A stretch of DNA of 64,000 bases. Source: Oscillospiraceae bacterium (GTDB lineage Bacteria > Bacillota > Clostridia > Oscillospirales > SIG627). Where the stretch lies: the NCBI GenBank assembly GCA_034925865.1, contig JAYFRN010000011.1:1-64000 (forward strand), read 5' to 3'. Shown here one piece after another: positions 17,572 through 26,330 of the stretch. The position numbers and the translations under genes are program-made. The notes beneath the pieces are model-generated. The model was not told the DNA's origin. It searched no databases and saw nothing but the letters and a program-made list of their open reading frames with translations. The number at the start of each line of letters is the position of its first letter. The first letter of the stretch is position 1.

Positions 17572-18603
17572 TCAGCAATATTCATCCGGCTTTACATCCG
17601 CATAAAGCGCGTCAAGCTTCATCATTTCAGTAAAATCACGCATACCGTCTATTGAATTTTTTTGAGAAAGATTTGCGCCTGCGGCGGCATTTGCAACTCT
17701 CAACGAGTAGTCCGGATTAAATTCTCTGTATAACGAATAAAGCATTCCCGCGCAAAACGCGTCTCCGGCACCGACTTTTCCCTTTATATATCCTTTAGGT
17801 AAATAAAGTGAATCGCGATAAAAAACTGTTCCGCCTTTTTTCGAATACCAACCGCCTTCAGGCGCGTGAACACAAACCGTATCGGAAACACCCAGCGAGA
17901 ACATCTTTTCTATTACACGTTTTACCTCTGAATCGATTATTTTTCTGTCGGCTCCTCTAATTGATATGCCTGTTGTTTGAGCAGCCTCAATTTCATTGAT
18001 TATAAGGTAGTCGCAATATTTAAGACAAGGGGGAACAAGAATGTCAAATCTGTCGCTGTTTTCGCTGACTACATCCATGCTTGTCTTCATTCCAGCTTTT
18101 TGTGCATATGCCAAAGCACGCGCAAAAACCGTACCGAATTCGCTGTCCGGATCTGAAATATCAAATTTATCGAGAAGCAGAGCGTATCCAAGATGGAATA
18201 TATCGGCGTTTATCTGATCAAAGGGTATATCATCAATGCAAAATTCCGCATTAGCACCACGCGCGTGGAAAAACGTGCGTTCGTTCTGCGAAAGAGATGT
18301 CATAACATCAGTAAATGATGTAGTCGTAGCAGATGTCTTTTTTATAAGTGAAGTATCAATTCCGCAGCTTTCAAGCATCTTGAGTATATAATTTCCGTCT
18401 GCGTCTGCCCCGATTCTGCCTATGCACTTTAACGGCACAGAACGATCAATTATTGCCAGATCGCAAATCGTGTTGCCCGCGCAGCCTCCTATTGAATCGG
18501 ATACTTCCCTTATATTTGTCAGCATTCCCATTGCAGGATAACTGTCAATCATTTTAACATGATCAACTATCAGGTTTCCGGCTATTGCAATACCCTTTTT
18601 CAT
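17572..18603 (-). CDS. PfkB-family sugar kinase
   Basis: The 343-residue ribokinase-like kinase has the N-terminal substrate-binding strand IAGNLIVDHV, the Gly-Gly motif IGGCAGN, and the ATP-binding/catalytic signature KVGAGDAFCAGML, in which Asp is the catalytic base. The family phosphorylates sugars or nucleosides with ATP. Substrate residues do not let me choose between ribose, fructose, adenosine or another compound. It lies 41 bases downstream of the U32 gene on the same strand. Confidence 0.85.
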   Translation of the reverse strand: MKKGIAIAGNLIVDHVKMIDSYPAMGMLTNIREVSDSIGGCAGNTICDLAIIDRSVPLKCIGRIGADADGNYILKMLESCGIDTSLIKKTSATTTSFTDVMTSLSQNERTFFHARGANAEFCIDDIPFDQINADIFHLGYALLLDKFDISDPDSEFGTVFARALAYAQKAGMKTSMDVVSENSDRFDILVPPCLKYCDYLIINEIEAAQTTGISIRGADRKIIDSEVKRVIEKMFSLGVSDTVCVHAPEGGWYSKKGGTVFYRDSLYLPKGYIKGKVGAGDAFCAGMLYSLYREFNPDYSLRVANAAAGANLSQKNSIDGMRDFTEMMKLDALYADVKPDEYC

Positions 18604-18644
18604 ATTAATGGCTATACCTTTCTAAACAATACTTTTATATAGCT

Positions 18645-19901
18645 TCAGCACTGTGCCGCTCTTATTATATCTCCCGTTTTTGGCGTGAACGGGAAATCAT
18701 CGGGAAAACGTACGCTGTATTTCATCTGAGGATGAGGAGAGGCATCTATTATACATCCTTCAGAATCTCTCATTTCACCGGCAATGAATCTTACCCCGGT
18801 TTTCCCGGGAGTTAAAAGCTCCGCGGGAAAACCAGAATACATTTTATTCTTTTGCGTGCAAAAAGCGGTGTGAGTTTCAGGATCAAATCTGTCTATTGTA
18901 GCCAGAAAGCTGCTTTCTCTAATATAACCGGGCTTATCCGCAAGCTGTGAATTCAAATAAGGATGATCAAAAAAATAACCAGTACAATACTCTCTGTGTG
19001 AAACTCCATCCAATTCCAGCGCGAGCGCATCAATATCCGCAGGCTGTGATGAATTATGTGCGTCTATAGCTATATGGTAGGCATTTGCCGTGACAGCAGC
19101 ATAATACGCACTCTTCATCCTTCCTTCGATTTTGAAGCAATCAATACCTGAATCGCATAACTCATCAATATGTCTTATAAGATTCATATCCTTTGATCCG
19201 AAAAGATATGTCCCTTCGCGATGGACTTCACCAGTGAGTATGTCATCAGGCCGCTTTTCCTCAGCAAAATTGTAAATCCATCTGCACGGCTGAGCGCATT
19301 TTCCACGATTGGCATCTCTGTCTACGTAATATTCGGACAGCAAGCACCTTCCCGATATTGACACACACATAGCTCCGTGGATAAAAACTTCAAGCTCAAG
19401 AGTTTCAGGAACATTATCACGTATACGCTTTATTTCATCAAGCGTCAGCTCACGTGCGAGTACAATTCGCTTTGCTCCCATTTCATGCCATATCCGACAG
19501 GATTCGCTGTTGACAACCGCTCCCTGGGTTGAAATGTGTATATCCGTTTCCGGCAGAAGCCTCCGGCAAAGAGCGAACACACCCAAATCAGCCACAATAA
19601 CCGCGTCGGGCTTTATTTCTCTAAGAAAATTCAGAAACTCCTTAAGCTTGTGAAATTCATCATCTCTGGGCAGTGTATTAACGGTTATATAAAAACGCTT
19701 TCCTGATGATCTTACATATTTTGACGCTTCAATCAGCTCGTCATTTGTAAAATTTCCGGCCGCGGAGCGCATACCGAATTCTTCCCCGGCAAGGTAAACC
19801 GCGTCTGCTCCGTAAGAAAGCGCAAACGTGAGCTTTTCAAAATTCCCCGCCGGAGAAAGCAACTCGGGCTTTTTATTTACAGGTTTATTTTCTTTTGTCA
19901 T
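18645..19901 (-). CDS. trhP: U32-family protein, probable tRNA uridine hydroxylation protein (TrhP-like)
   Basis: The N-terminal motif PELLSPAGNFEKL and ADAVYLAGEEFGMR mark the U32 barrel. Cysteines in HGAMCVSISGRCLLSEYY and GKCAQPCRWIYNF fit the iron-sulfur site, and the 'CRW.Y' ending resembles E. coli YegQ (TrhP) and B. subtilis YrrO rather than RlhA or UbiU. TrhP proteins hydroxylate U34 of tRNAs in a prephenate-dependent way. The length (418) fits. The gene overlaps the M18 aminopeptidase gene by four bases. Older peptidase annotations of this family are probably misleading. Confidence 0.7.
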   Translation of the reverse strand: MTKENKPVNKKPELLSPAGNFEKLTFALSYGADAVYLAGEEFGMRSAAGNFTNDELIEASKYVRSSGKRFYITVNTLPRDDEFHKLKEFLNFLREIKPDAVIVADLGVFALCRRLLPETDIHISTQGAVVNSESCRIWHEMGAKRIVLARELTLDEIKRIRDNVPETLELEVFIHGAMCVSISGRCLLSEYYVDRDANRGKCAQPCRWIYNFAEEKRPDDILTGEVHREGTYLFGSKDMNLIRHIDELCDSGIDCFKIEGRMKSAYYAAVTANAYHIAIDAHNSSQPADIDALALELDGVSHREYCTGYFFDHPYLNSQLADKPGYIRESSFLATIDRFDPETHTAFCTQKNKMYSGFPAELLTPGKTGVRFIAGEMRDSEGCIIDASPHPQMKYSVRFPDDFPFTPKTGDIIRAAQC

Positions 19902-21322
19902 GCCTTGAGAAATGCATCAAATGCCCGGAATGCTGAATATATATCTATTTTTGAAATTACTTCATACGGGGCGTGCATTGAAAGCACCGGAACGCCGACA
20001 TCGACAACATCAATATTGAACTTTGCAACATACTGCGCAACGGTCCCGCCGCCGCCTTGATCGACTTTGCCGAGTTCAGCTGTCTGCCATATAACGCCGG
20101 CACTATTCAATATATTCCTGATCTTGCCCATAAATTCAGCAGACGCGTCAGAGGTTCCGCTCTTCCCGCGGGAGCCTGTATACTTTGTTACGACAACACC
20201 GCAGTTTATCATTGCGCTGTTTTGCTTTTCAAAGCAATCCGCAAATTTGGGATCATAGCACGCGTTTACGTCGGCGGAAAGGCATGTGCTGTTTGAGAAC
20301 ATTTTACGCGGATTGGCTTTTTGTGAATTGCAGAGCTCTGACATGAAATCCGCCATATAGTTCGTATTAAGCCCTGTGTTTCCGACGCTGCCGATTTCTT
20401 CTTTATCGGTCAAAACAGCCATGCAGGTATATTCGGGATCGCTCACTCCGAGGATTGCTTCAAGAGCAGGATAAGCACAAACTCTGTCGTCATGCCCGTA
20501 AGAGCCGATAAGACTGCGGTCAAAGCCAACATCCTTTGCTTTATCCGCGGGAACGAGCGTCAGCTCTGAGGACAGAAAATCCTCTTCCTTAATTCCATAT
20601 TTTTCATTTAGAAGCTTTAATACCGCGAGCTTGATTCTGTCGCTTGCGGTTTTGTCTTGTATCGGATAAGTGCCTATAATCGCATTGAGAGATTCTCCCG
20701 GGATCGCGGTTCCGAGCGGCTTCGCGCTCTGATCCGCGCCAAGATGCGGAAGCAAATCGGAAATATAAAACACCGGATCGGATTCGTCCTCGCCGACTTT
20801 TACGTCGATTGCACAGCCCTTTTCGTTTATTACTGTTCCATGCAATGCCAGAGGGATCGTAGGCCATTGATATTTTTTTATACCACCGTAATAATGTGTT
20901 TTGAAAAAAGCAAAACCGCCCTCTTCAAACATTGGATTGGGTTTCAAATCAAGTCTCGGAGAATCAATATGCGCTGCGAGAATACGGATTCCGCAGTCTA
21001 CTTTCTTTTTGCCGATCACGGCGAGAATTATGGCCTTGTTTCTGTTGATATAAAAAACTTTTTCTCCGGCGGCATATTCGGCGCCGTATTCAAATCTCTT
21101 GAATCCGCATTCTATGGCGCGATTGGCGGCTGCTCTTACTGCTTCTCTTTCGGTTTTCGCTCCGTCAAGAAAAAGCTTGTACCCCTCGGCAAAGTCTAAC
21201 ACTTTTTCGATTTCATTGTCATTTAGTGTCTCTGCACCGTTTTTGATATTATAGCAAAGCGCTTCTTTTAAAATTTCGCCCTGCTTTTTTTCGCCTGTGC
21301 TTTTTTCATCTGTTGTCATCAT
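19898..21322 (-). CDS. M18-family metallo-aminopeptidase
   Basis: The 474-residue protein belongs to the aspartyl aminopeptidase family, which removes N-terminal residues using two metal ions. The ligands sit in AAHIDSPRLDLKP (His/Asp), GSYGHDDRVCAYP (bridging Asp), LTDKEEIGSVGNTG (catalytic and ligand Glu) and the C-terminal LSMHAPYEV (His). It is cytosolic, with no signal peptide. Two adjacent ATGs begin the frame after GAAAGGATGG. The start overlaps the end of the lytic transglycosylase gene by 17 bases, so the genes are co-transcribed. Confidence 0.88.
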   Translation of the reverse strand: MMTTDEKSTGEKKQGEILKEALCYNIKNGAETLNDNEIEKVLDFAEGYKLFLDGAKTEREAVRAAANRAIECGFKRFEYGAEYAAGEKVFYINRNKAIILAVIGKKKVDCGIRILAAHIDSPRLDLKPNPMFEEGGFAFFKTHYYGGIKKYQWPTIPLALHGTVINEKGCAIDVKVGEDESDPVFYISDLLPHLGADQSAKPLGTAIPGESLNAIIGTYPIQDKTASDRIKLAVLKLLNEKYGIKEEDFLSSELTLVPADKAKDVGFDRSLIGSYGHDDRVCAYPALEAILGVSDPEYTCMAVLTDKEEIGSVGNTGLNTNYMADFMSELCNSQKANPRKMFSNSTCLSADVNACYDPKFADCFEKQNSAMINCGVVVTKYTGSRGKSGTSDASAEFMGKIRNILNSAGVIWQTAELGKVDQGGGGTVAQYVAKFNIDVVDVGVPVLSMHAPYEVISKIDIYSAFRAFDAFLKA

Positions 21323-21944
21323 AATCGTTCCATCCTTTCGAAGCGTATGTAGATTTATATAATTCCTTATATTGATTTATACGCGATAAATAAGCTTTTG
21401 TTTCTTTTATGGGTATATCGGTCAGCTTTCCATCTTTTGAATAACGGTCGTCGGAAAGCCAGCTTAATACTCTGCCCTGCCCCGCATTATAAGCGGCATG
21501 TACAATATCCCAGCTGCCGAATTGCGCGTACAGACGAGATAAAAACATCGTGCCGTATTTAATGTTCGTATCAGGATCGTACAGCTTTTGGGGGTCGCAG
21601 TCCTCGCCTGTAAATTCGCAGAGCCATTCAAATGTTGACGGCATTATCTGCATTAGCCCTATTGCTCCAGCCCTTGATACGGCATCCGGATTAAAGGAGC
21701 TTTCGCATTTAATTACTGAATATATAGTGTAAGCAGGAATCGAATATTCCTCGCTGTATTTATTTATATTTTCCTCATACATAAGCGGAAGCATTATTTC
21801 CTCCGGCTTGTATGAAATCACAATATATACGATAACCGCGGCCGCTCCCGTAACCGCAACAGCCAGGATAGCTAAAATTGTTCTAATACCGGTATGGTTG
21901 TTTTTGTTTTTCCGACGTGAAGAAAGCTTATTTTTTGAGCTCAT
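21306..21944 (-). CDS. Membrane-anchored lytic transglycosylase (Slt family)
   Basis: A basic N-terminus and one membrane helix (residues about 18-40) tether an extracellular SLT domain (about 65-200). Catalytic and family motifs are visible: SVIKCESSFNPDAVSRAGAIGLMQIMPST with the catalytic Glu in 'CESSF', then NIKYGTMFLSRLYAQFG and AAYNAGQGRVLSW. It cleaves peptidoglycan glycan strands to 1,6-anhydro products. In Clostridia this small form is commonly encoded next to coaE, as here, where it overlaps coaE by 17 bases. Confidence 0.9.
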   Translation of the reverse strand: MSSKNKLSSRRKNKNNHTGIRTILAILAVAVTGAAAVIVYIVISYKPEEIMLPLMYEENINKYSEEYSIPAYTIYSVIKCESSFNPDAVSRAGAIGLMQIMPSTFEWLCEFTGEDCDPQKLYDPDTNIKYGTMFLSRLYAQFGSWDIVHAAYNAGQGRVLSWLSDDRYSKDGKLTDIPIKETKAYLSRINQYKELYKSTYASKGWNDYDDNR

Positions 21945-22551
21945 TATCTGTTATACCTTTATATATGCCTGCCGCTCTTTTTTTTAGCACATCAATCCCG
22001 GAATCGTTGATTATTGTAATATCGCAAAGCTTTTCAAGCTCACTATCACTTAACTGCTTGCTGAGCCGCATTTCAGCCTGATCTTCGGTCAGGCAATCCC
22101 TTAGAATTATTCTCTTGATTTTCAATGGCAGCGGCGAAACGACACATACGGTAACATCGCATTTTTTATCGAAGCCGCTTTCAAATAATAACGGAGCATC
22201 GACAACGAACGTGTCATTCCCCTCGTCACGTGCTTTGTTTATAGTGTTGACGACTTCATTCAATACCGCGGCATGAGTGATTTCATTAAGTTTTTTTCTC
22301 TTTTCATCATCGGCGAATATTAGTCTTCTCACAGCAGCTCTGTCAAGAGAGCCGTCAGATGATATCATTCCTCCGCCAAAAGCTCTTGAAACAGCCGCTG
22401 TGCATTCAGAAGGATTTCCATCGGGATTTCCTGAGGTCAGTTCCGCATATATCATGTCACAATCGGCGACAACAGCGCCCATAGCTTTCCAAACACCGGC
22501 AACTGTTGATTTTCCCGAGCCTGAAGATCCGCACAGCCCAATTACAACCAT
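21928..22551 (-). CDS. coaE: Dephospho-CoA kinase
   Basis: This enzyme catalyses the last step of coenzyme A synthesis, ATP-dependent 3'-phosphorylation of dephospho-CoA. Walker A GSSGSGKSTV lies at the N-terminus. DCDMIYAEL, IFADDEKRKKLNEITHAAV, DAPLLFESGFD and the lid region CLTEDQAEMRLSKQ are typical. The length of 207 fits. It sits 41 bases downstream of the tsaC-type gene in the same minus-strand run. Confidence 0.93.
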   Translation of the reverse strand: MVVIGLCGSSGSGKSTVAGVWKAMGAVVADCDMIYAELTSGNPDGNPSECTAAVSRAFGGGMISSDGSLDRAAVRRLIFADDEKRKKLNEITHAAVLNEVVNTINKARDEGNDTFVVDAPLLFESGFDKKCDVTVCVVSPLPLKIKRIILRDCLTEDQAEMRLSKQLSDSELEKLCDITIINDSGIDVLKKRAAGIYKGITDNELKK

Positions 22552-22591
22552 AAAATATGCCCTTTGCCTTTCGTCAGGAATCCTTTTGCAT

Positions 22592-23653
22592 TTATAACAG
22601 GTCAGCGTTTACGGTATCAAACCCGCATGCTTTTAAAAGCCTGTTAAACACCGCAAGTCCAAGACCGGTGTCATCAGGATATCTCGTGTATATAACACTG
22701 ACAGGCTTCAAATCAAATTCTCTTAAGCGCTCAAAAAGCTGTGCGGCCTGCGCGTTTTTATCATTCTTCGCACCGAACGATATTGCGTTTTCAGAAGACG
22801 GTAAAATAAGTTTGTCCTCATCATAACACAATATTCCGGCTCCGTTCAATAGCTTTTCTTTAAAATATGACAGTATTTTCTCTTCTCTGCCTTTGACAGC
22901 AATAATTTGTGCTTTGGGCGCATAATGACGGTATTTCATACCCGGTGCGAGCGGTCTCTGACCGTCCGGAAGCTTTCCCCTAACTGCGGGGTCCGCTTCA
23001 ATATCCGGGCATAGCTCCTTCAATTCCTCAAAGGTCACTCCGCCGGGTCTCAGCAGTTTTGTTTTTCCGGCTAATAAACTTATTACGGTGGATTCCAGAC
23101 CGATATCCGTATCTCCGCCGTCAATAATCATCGGTATTTTTCCGTTCATGTCGGTAAATACATGTTCCGCGCGCGTTGGGCTCGGCTTTCCGGACAAGTT
23201 TGCAGACGGAGCTGCTATCGATACACCGGAAGCAATAATCAGCTCATTCGCCGTTTTATTTGACGGGCATCTTATTGCAACACTTCTCATCCCGGCTGTC
23301 ACTATATCCGGCACAATATCCTTCTTTGGCAGAATTACTGTGAGCGGCCCCGGCATAAAACGCTTGACAAGGGAATTTAATCTTTCTTCACAGCCTGTAT
23401 ATGAGGATGTATACGCATACTTTTTTATTTCGTCGGGGAAAGCGATGTGTACAATAAGCGGATTATCCTGAGGACGTCCTTTTGCTTCGAATATTTTCGC
23501 GACGGCGTCGGTATCCAAAGCATTTGCGCCAAGTCCGTATACTGTTTCTGTCGGAAATGCGACCAGCCCGCCGTTTTTTATTATTTCCGCCGCCTCAGGC
23601 AGAGATTTTGAATAATAATCGGGTGACGATATCTTTGCGATAACGGTATTCAT
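22592..23653 (-). CDS. L-threonylcarbamoyladenylate synthase, two-domain Sua5 type
   Basis: The enzyme makes threonylcarbamoyl-AMP from threonine, bicarbonate and ATP for the t6A modification of ANN-decoding tRNAs. The N-terminal YrdC domain shows FPTETVYGLGANA, KGRPQDNPLIVHI, PGPLTVIL and the SAPSANLSGKPSP signature. The linker LAPGMKYRHYAPKA and about 120 further residues form the Sua5-specific C-terminal domain. The length of 353 matches YwlC/Sua5. It follows prfA, as in many Firmicutes, but no prmC lies between them. Confidence 0.93.
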   Translation of the reverse strand: MNTVIAKISSPDYYSKSLPEAAEIIKNGGLVAFPTETVYGLGANALDTDAVAKIFEAKGRPQDNPLIVHIAFPDEIKKYAYTSSYTGCEERLNSLVKRFMPGPLTVILPKKDIVPDIVTAGMRSVAIRCPSNKTANELIIASGVSIAAPSANLSGKPSPTRAEHVFTDMNGKIPMIIDGGDTDIGLESTVISLLAGKTKLLRPGGVTFEELKELCPDIEADPAVRGKLPDGQRPLAPGMKYRHYAPKAQIIAVKGREEKILSYFKEKLLNGAGILCYDEDKLILPSSENAISFGAKNDKNAQAAQLFERLREFDLKPVSVIYTRYPDDTGLGLAVFNRLLKACGFDTVNADLL

Positions 23654-23732
23654 ATATGATTATGCCTTTCAATTTCGCTACTATGCTCAAACCGCAAGAA
23701 AGCCTGACACTATCATAATTTGTTTTTATATG

Positions 23733-24830
23733 TCATTCCTGCGTATTTTCGGCAGCAAGCATATTCGCATGTTCATAACTGATCAAGGCGTCAATCAATA
23801 TGTCAAGCTTTCCGTTTAATATATTTTCAAGATCATAAAGCGTCAAGCCAATGCGGTGATCGGTGACGCGTCTCTGCGGATAGTTATATGTTCTGATTCT
23901 TTCGCTGCGGTCGCCGGTGCCAATTTGATTTTTCCGCTGTGATGCTATGGATTCATCGCGCTTACGACGTTCGGCCTCATATAGCTTTGATCGCAGAACC
24001 TTCATCGCCTTTTCTTTGTTTTTATACTGGCTGCGTTCGTCCTGGCATTCGACAACTATCCCCGTCGGCTTGTGAATTATTCTTATCGCGGAATCAGTTT
24101 TGTTTATATGCTGACCACCTGCGCCTGTGGCCCGGTGCGCTTCTATTTCAAGATCGGCAGGATTAATTTCTATCTCGACATTTTCGGCTTCGGGAAGCAC
24201 CGCGACGGTCACGGTAGATGTGTGAATTCTTCCCTGAGCTTCAGTTTCCGGAACTCTCTGCACACGGTGGACACCGCTTTCGTATTTTAGGCGTGAATAT
24301 GCTCCGTCACCTGTTATCAAAAACGAAACTTCCTTAAAACCGCCCAGCTCAGTTTCATTCGCGTTGACCAGCTCCAAACGCCATCCGACGCTTTCGGCAT
24401 ACATACTGTACATACGATACAGCACATATGAAAACAGAGCCGCCTCATTACCTCCCGCGCCTCCGCGTATTTCAATTATTACGTTTTTATCATCGTCGGG
24501 ATCCTTTGGCAGTAAAAGAAGCTTTATTTCATTTATTGTATTATTTATTTTTTCTTCAGATGATGATATTTCTTCCTCACAAAGAATTCTCATATCTTCA
24601 TCAGGTTTTTCATCAAGCAGAGCACGGGCATTTTTCAAGTCGATCTGCGCGGCACTGAGCTTTCTGTATGATTCTACTATCGGAAAAAGCGTATTCCGTT
24701 CTTTCATTAGCTTTTTATATTCCGCTGTATTTGAAGCGATTTCCACGTTTGAAAGCCGGTCTTCAATTGTTGTGAATTTTTTTTCAATTATATCAAGTTT
24801 CGCGGTCAGACGCGTATCATTGTTAATCAT
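23733..24830 (-). CDS. prfA: Peptide chain release factor 1
   Basis: RF1 recognises UAA and UAG and triggers peptide release. The PET form of the RF1 stop-codon motif (RVPETEAQGRIHTSTV) and the catalytic GGQ in ATGAGGQHINKTDSAIRI are both present; this rules out RF2, which has SPF. The length of 365 is standard. The stop/start overlap with the upstream DUF951 gene (ATGA) shows co-transcription. The usual methyltransferase gene prmC, which modifies the GGQ glutamine, is not adjacent. Confidence 0.96.
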   Translation of the reverse strand: MINNDTRLTAKLDIIEKKFTTIEDRLSNVEIASNTAEYKKLMKERNTLFPIVESYRKLSAAQIDLKNARALLDEKPDEDMRILCEEEISSSEEKINNTINEIKLLLLPKDPDDDKNVIIEIRGGAGGNEAALFSYVLYRMYSMYAESVGWRLELVNANETELGGFKEVSFLITGDGAYSRLKYESGVHRVQRVPETEAQGRIHTSTVTVAVLPEAENVEIEINPADLEIEAHRATGAGGQHINKTDSAIRIIHKPTGIVVECQDERSQYKNKEKAMKVLRSKLYEAERRKRDESIASQRKNQIGTGDRSERIRTYNYPQRRVTDHRIGLTLYDLENILNGKLDILIDALISYEHANMLAAENTQE

Positions 24831-25015
24831 TTTATATTATGTCCGTTGATTTTTCTGATTTGCTTCTCAAGCTTTATTCTTTCAAGCGTTATTTCACGGC
24901 CGCATTCGGCGCATTTTATTTTTATATCGCTTCCGATACGCATTACTGAAAAGCATTTGCTGCCGCACGGATGCGCCTTTTTTAATTCGAGAATGTCCGA
25001 AACATTAATTATCAT
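24827..25015 (-). CDS. DUF951 small zinc-ribbon-like protein
   Basis: The 62-residue protein reads IINVSDILELKKAHPCGSKCF followed by IKCAECGREITLER, matching the DUF951 pattern 'D.V..KK.HPCG....I.R.G.D..IKC..C'. Four cysteines could bind zinc. The family is widespread in Firmicutes and of unknown function, often beside translation genes. It overlaps prfA by four bases. Confidence 0.85.
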   Translation of the reverse strand: MIINVSDILELKKAHPCGSKCFSVMRIGSDIKIKCAECGREITLERIKLEKQIRKINGHNIK

Positions 25016-25166
25016 ACACCTGTCGCTCCGCTAAAAAAACCCCGCGGCAAGCAAAATGCAGCCGCAATCACTTGCGCCGGCAATTCGCGCCGCGGCGAAA
25101 TCATTTTTTTCGTTATTTATATCATATTTAAAATATATTTTTCTGCTTTATTTGCTTTAATTACGT

Positions 25167-25448
25167 TTAATCCTGCTTTTTAAGCTCTCTGTCAAGCCAG
25201 CTCGCGCCGATATCAAGCGCCTTAAAGAGACCGCTTTGCTGAGTTTGTTTTATGAGAGAACCGGTTTTTGTGTCAATCATGCCAACGAGAATCAGCTCGG
25301 GAATTTCATATCCTTTGTAATTTTCGGTTGTTAGTATATTAAGCGTCAACACTGCGCGTTCTTTAGGATTTCCGTAACATAAAACCATATCACTGCGTAA
25401 AAGCGGGTGACCTTTATATGTCATGAATTCTGTTATTCTTTCCGCCAT
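25167..25448 (-). CDS. Small conserved-looking protein of unknown function
   Basis: The 93-residue soluble protein starts MAERITEFMTYKGHPLLRSD, has several beta strands (VLTLNILTTENYKGYEIPELILVGMID), and ends in an amphipathic helix. The ribosome site AGGAGGAAAACAA is strong. Its place between the IreB gene and DUF951 suggests a housekeeping role. I do not recognise the family beyond a general resemblance to small clostridial proteins. Confidence 0.6.
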   Translation of the reverse strand: MAERITEFMTYKGHPLLRSDMVLCYGNPKERAVLTLNILTTENYKGYEIPELILVGMIDTKTGSLIKQTQQSGLFKALDIGASWLDRELKKQD

Positions 25449-25485
25449 TTGTTTTCCTCCTGTTTAGTATTTAAGGCGAGGACGA

Positions 25486-25740
25486 TTATTTAAGATAATT
25501 GATAAGCAACTGACGCAAAAGTTCATCACGGTCAATTTTACTGATGAGACTTCTTGCGTTTTTATGATTCGTAATGTATGTGGGATCTTCGGAGAGGATG
25601 TACCCTACGATCTGGTTGATCGGATCATATCCTTTTTCAACCAGCGCGGCATATACAGCGCTTATTATTTCTTTTGTAATCTTGTCTTTGTCTCTTTGAA
25701 GAGAAAACGTGATCGTCTTCCCGCCGCCATTATCTGTCAT
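25486..25740 (-). CDS. IreB-family regulatory phosphoprotein
   Basis: The 84-residue protein carries the IreB (formerly UPF0297) pattern: [10 protein letters not shown] at the N-terminus, then [29 protein letters not shown] and [11 protein letters not shown]. In enterococci IreB is phosphorylated by the Ser/Thr kinase IreK and modulates cephalosporin tolerance. I chose ATG 25740 because GGGAGGATCAAA lies just upstream; the frame stays open 18 codons further without a ribosome site. It follows rnpB on the same strand. Confidence 0.88.
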   Translation of the reverse strand: MTDNGGGKTITFSLQRDKDKITKEIISAVYAALVEKGYDPINQIVGYILSEDPTYITNHKNARSLISKIDRDELLRQLLINYLK

Positions 25741-25851
25741 TTTGATCCTCCCGGTTTTTCGTACACTGTCCCTTATAATGTGATTATAACACATAATTTT
25801 GCGGATTTCAATACAAATAATGCCTATCCGGGAAGTATACTAAAAATTAAT

Positions 25852-26234
25852 GCAACCGTGCGCGTAAGCCGGGTTCTGTTCCCGCGTGAATACGCGAGCC
25901 GCGATCATCTGTCTTGAATGCGTGTTGCCACGCATTTCATGCCACCTTCGGAGCCGTCAGGCGAACGTGCGCCATATCGGTTTCCCGATATGACGCTGCT
26001 CCATATACGGTGTTGCTTCGGATAGGGTTTACAGGGCATATCCGTCTCCGGTATGCCGGTGAGCTCTTACCTCGCCTTTCCATCCTTACCCGCGAAAGCG
26101 GGCGGTATATCTCTGTTGCACTTTCCCGGAAGTCACCTTCGGCGGGTGTTACCCGTTATCCTGCCTTTTGAAGCCCGGACTTTCCTCACGCGGATTGCTT
26201 TCGTCCTCCGCGCGCGACCGCGCGTCACGGTTGC
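25852..26234 (-). ncRNA. rnpB: RNase P RNA
   Basis: The ribozyme that trims tRNA 5' ends, about 383 bases on the minus strand. The P1 helix GCAACCGTG/CACGGTTGC closes the two ends (26226-26234 with 25852-25860). Universal motifs are present: GAGGAAAGTCCGGGC near the 5' end and ACAGAACCCGGCTTA near the 3' end, which form the P4 core. Several G/C-rich hairpins with GAAA or TTCG loops lie between. A consensus promoter lies directly upstream and an ATTTTT run follows the 3' end. Confidence 0.95.
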
Positions 26235-26242
26235 AATTTTAT

Positions 26243-26271
26243 ATTATATAACCATTTCGTCTTTTTGTCAA
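26243..26271 (-). promoter_or_regulatory. Consensus sigma-A promoter of rnpB
   Basis: On the minus strand TTGACA (26266-26271), 17 bases, TATAAT (26243-26248), both perfect. The -10 box ends eight bases before the predicted 5' end of RNase P RNA, so transcription starts at or next to the mature end. Confidence 0.88.
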
Positions 26272-26330
26272 TAATAATTAAAATGGCAAAATATTACGTT
26301 GTCATTGTCACATACCAAAAAACTTTTATA

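Noticed and set aside
18645-19901. Collagenase-type peptidase
   Set aside because: U32 proteins were historically named peptidases; the CRW-Y cysteine motif fits tRNA hydroxylation proteins better.
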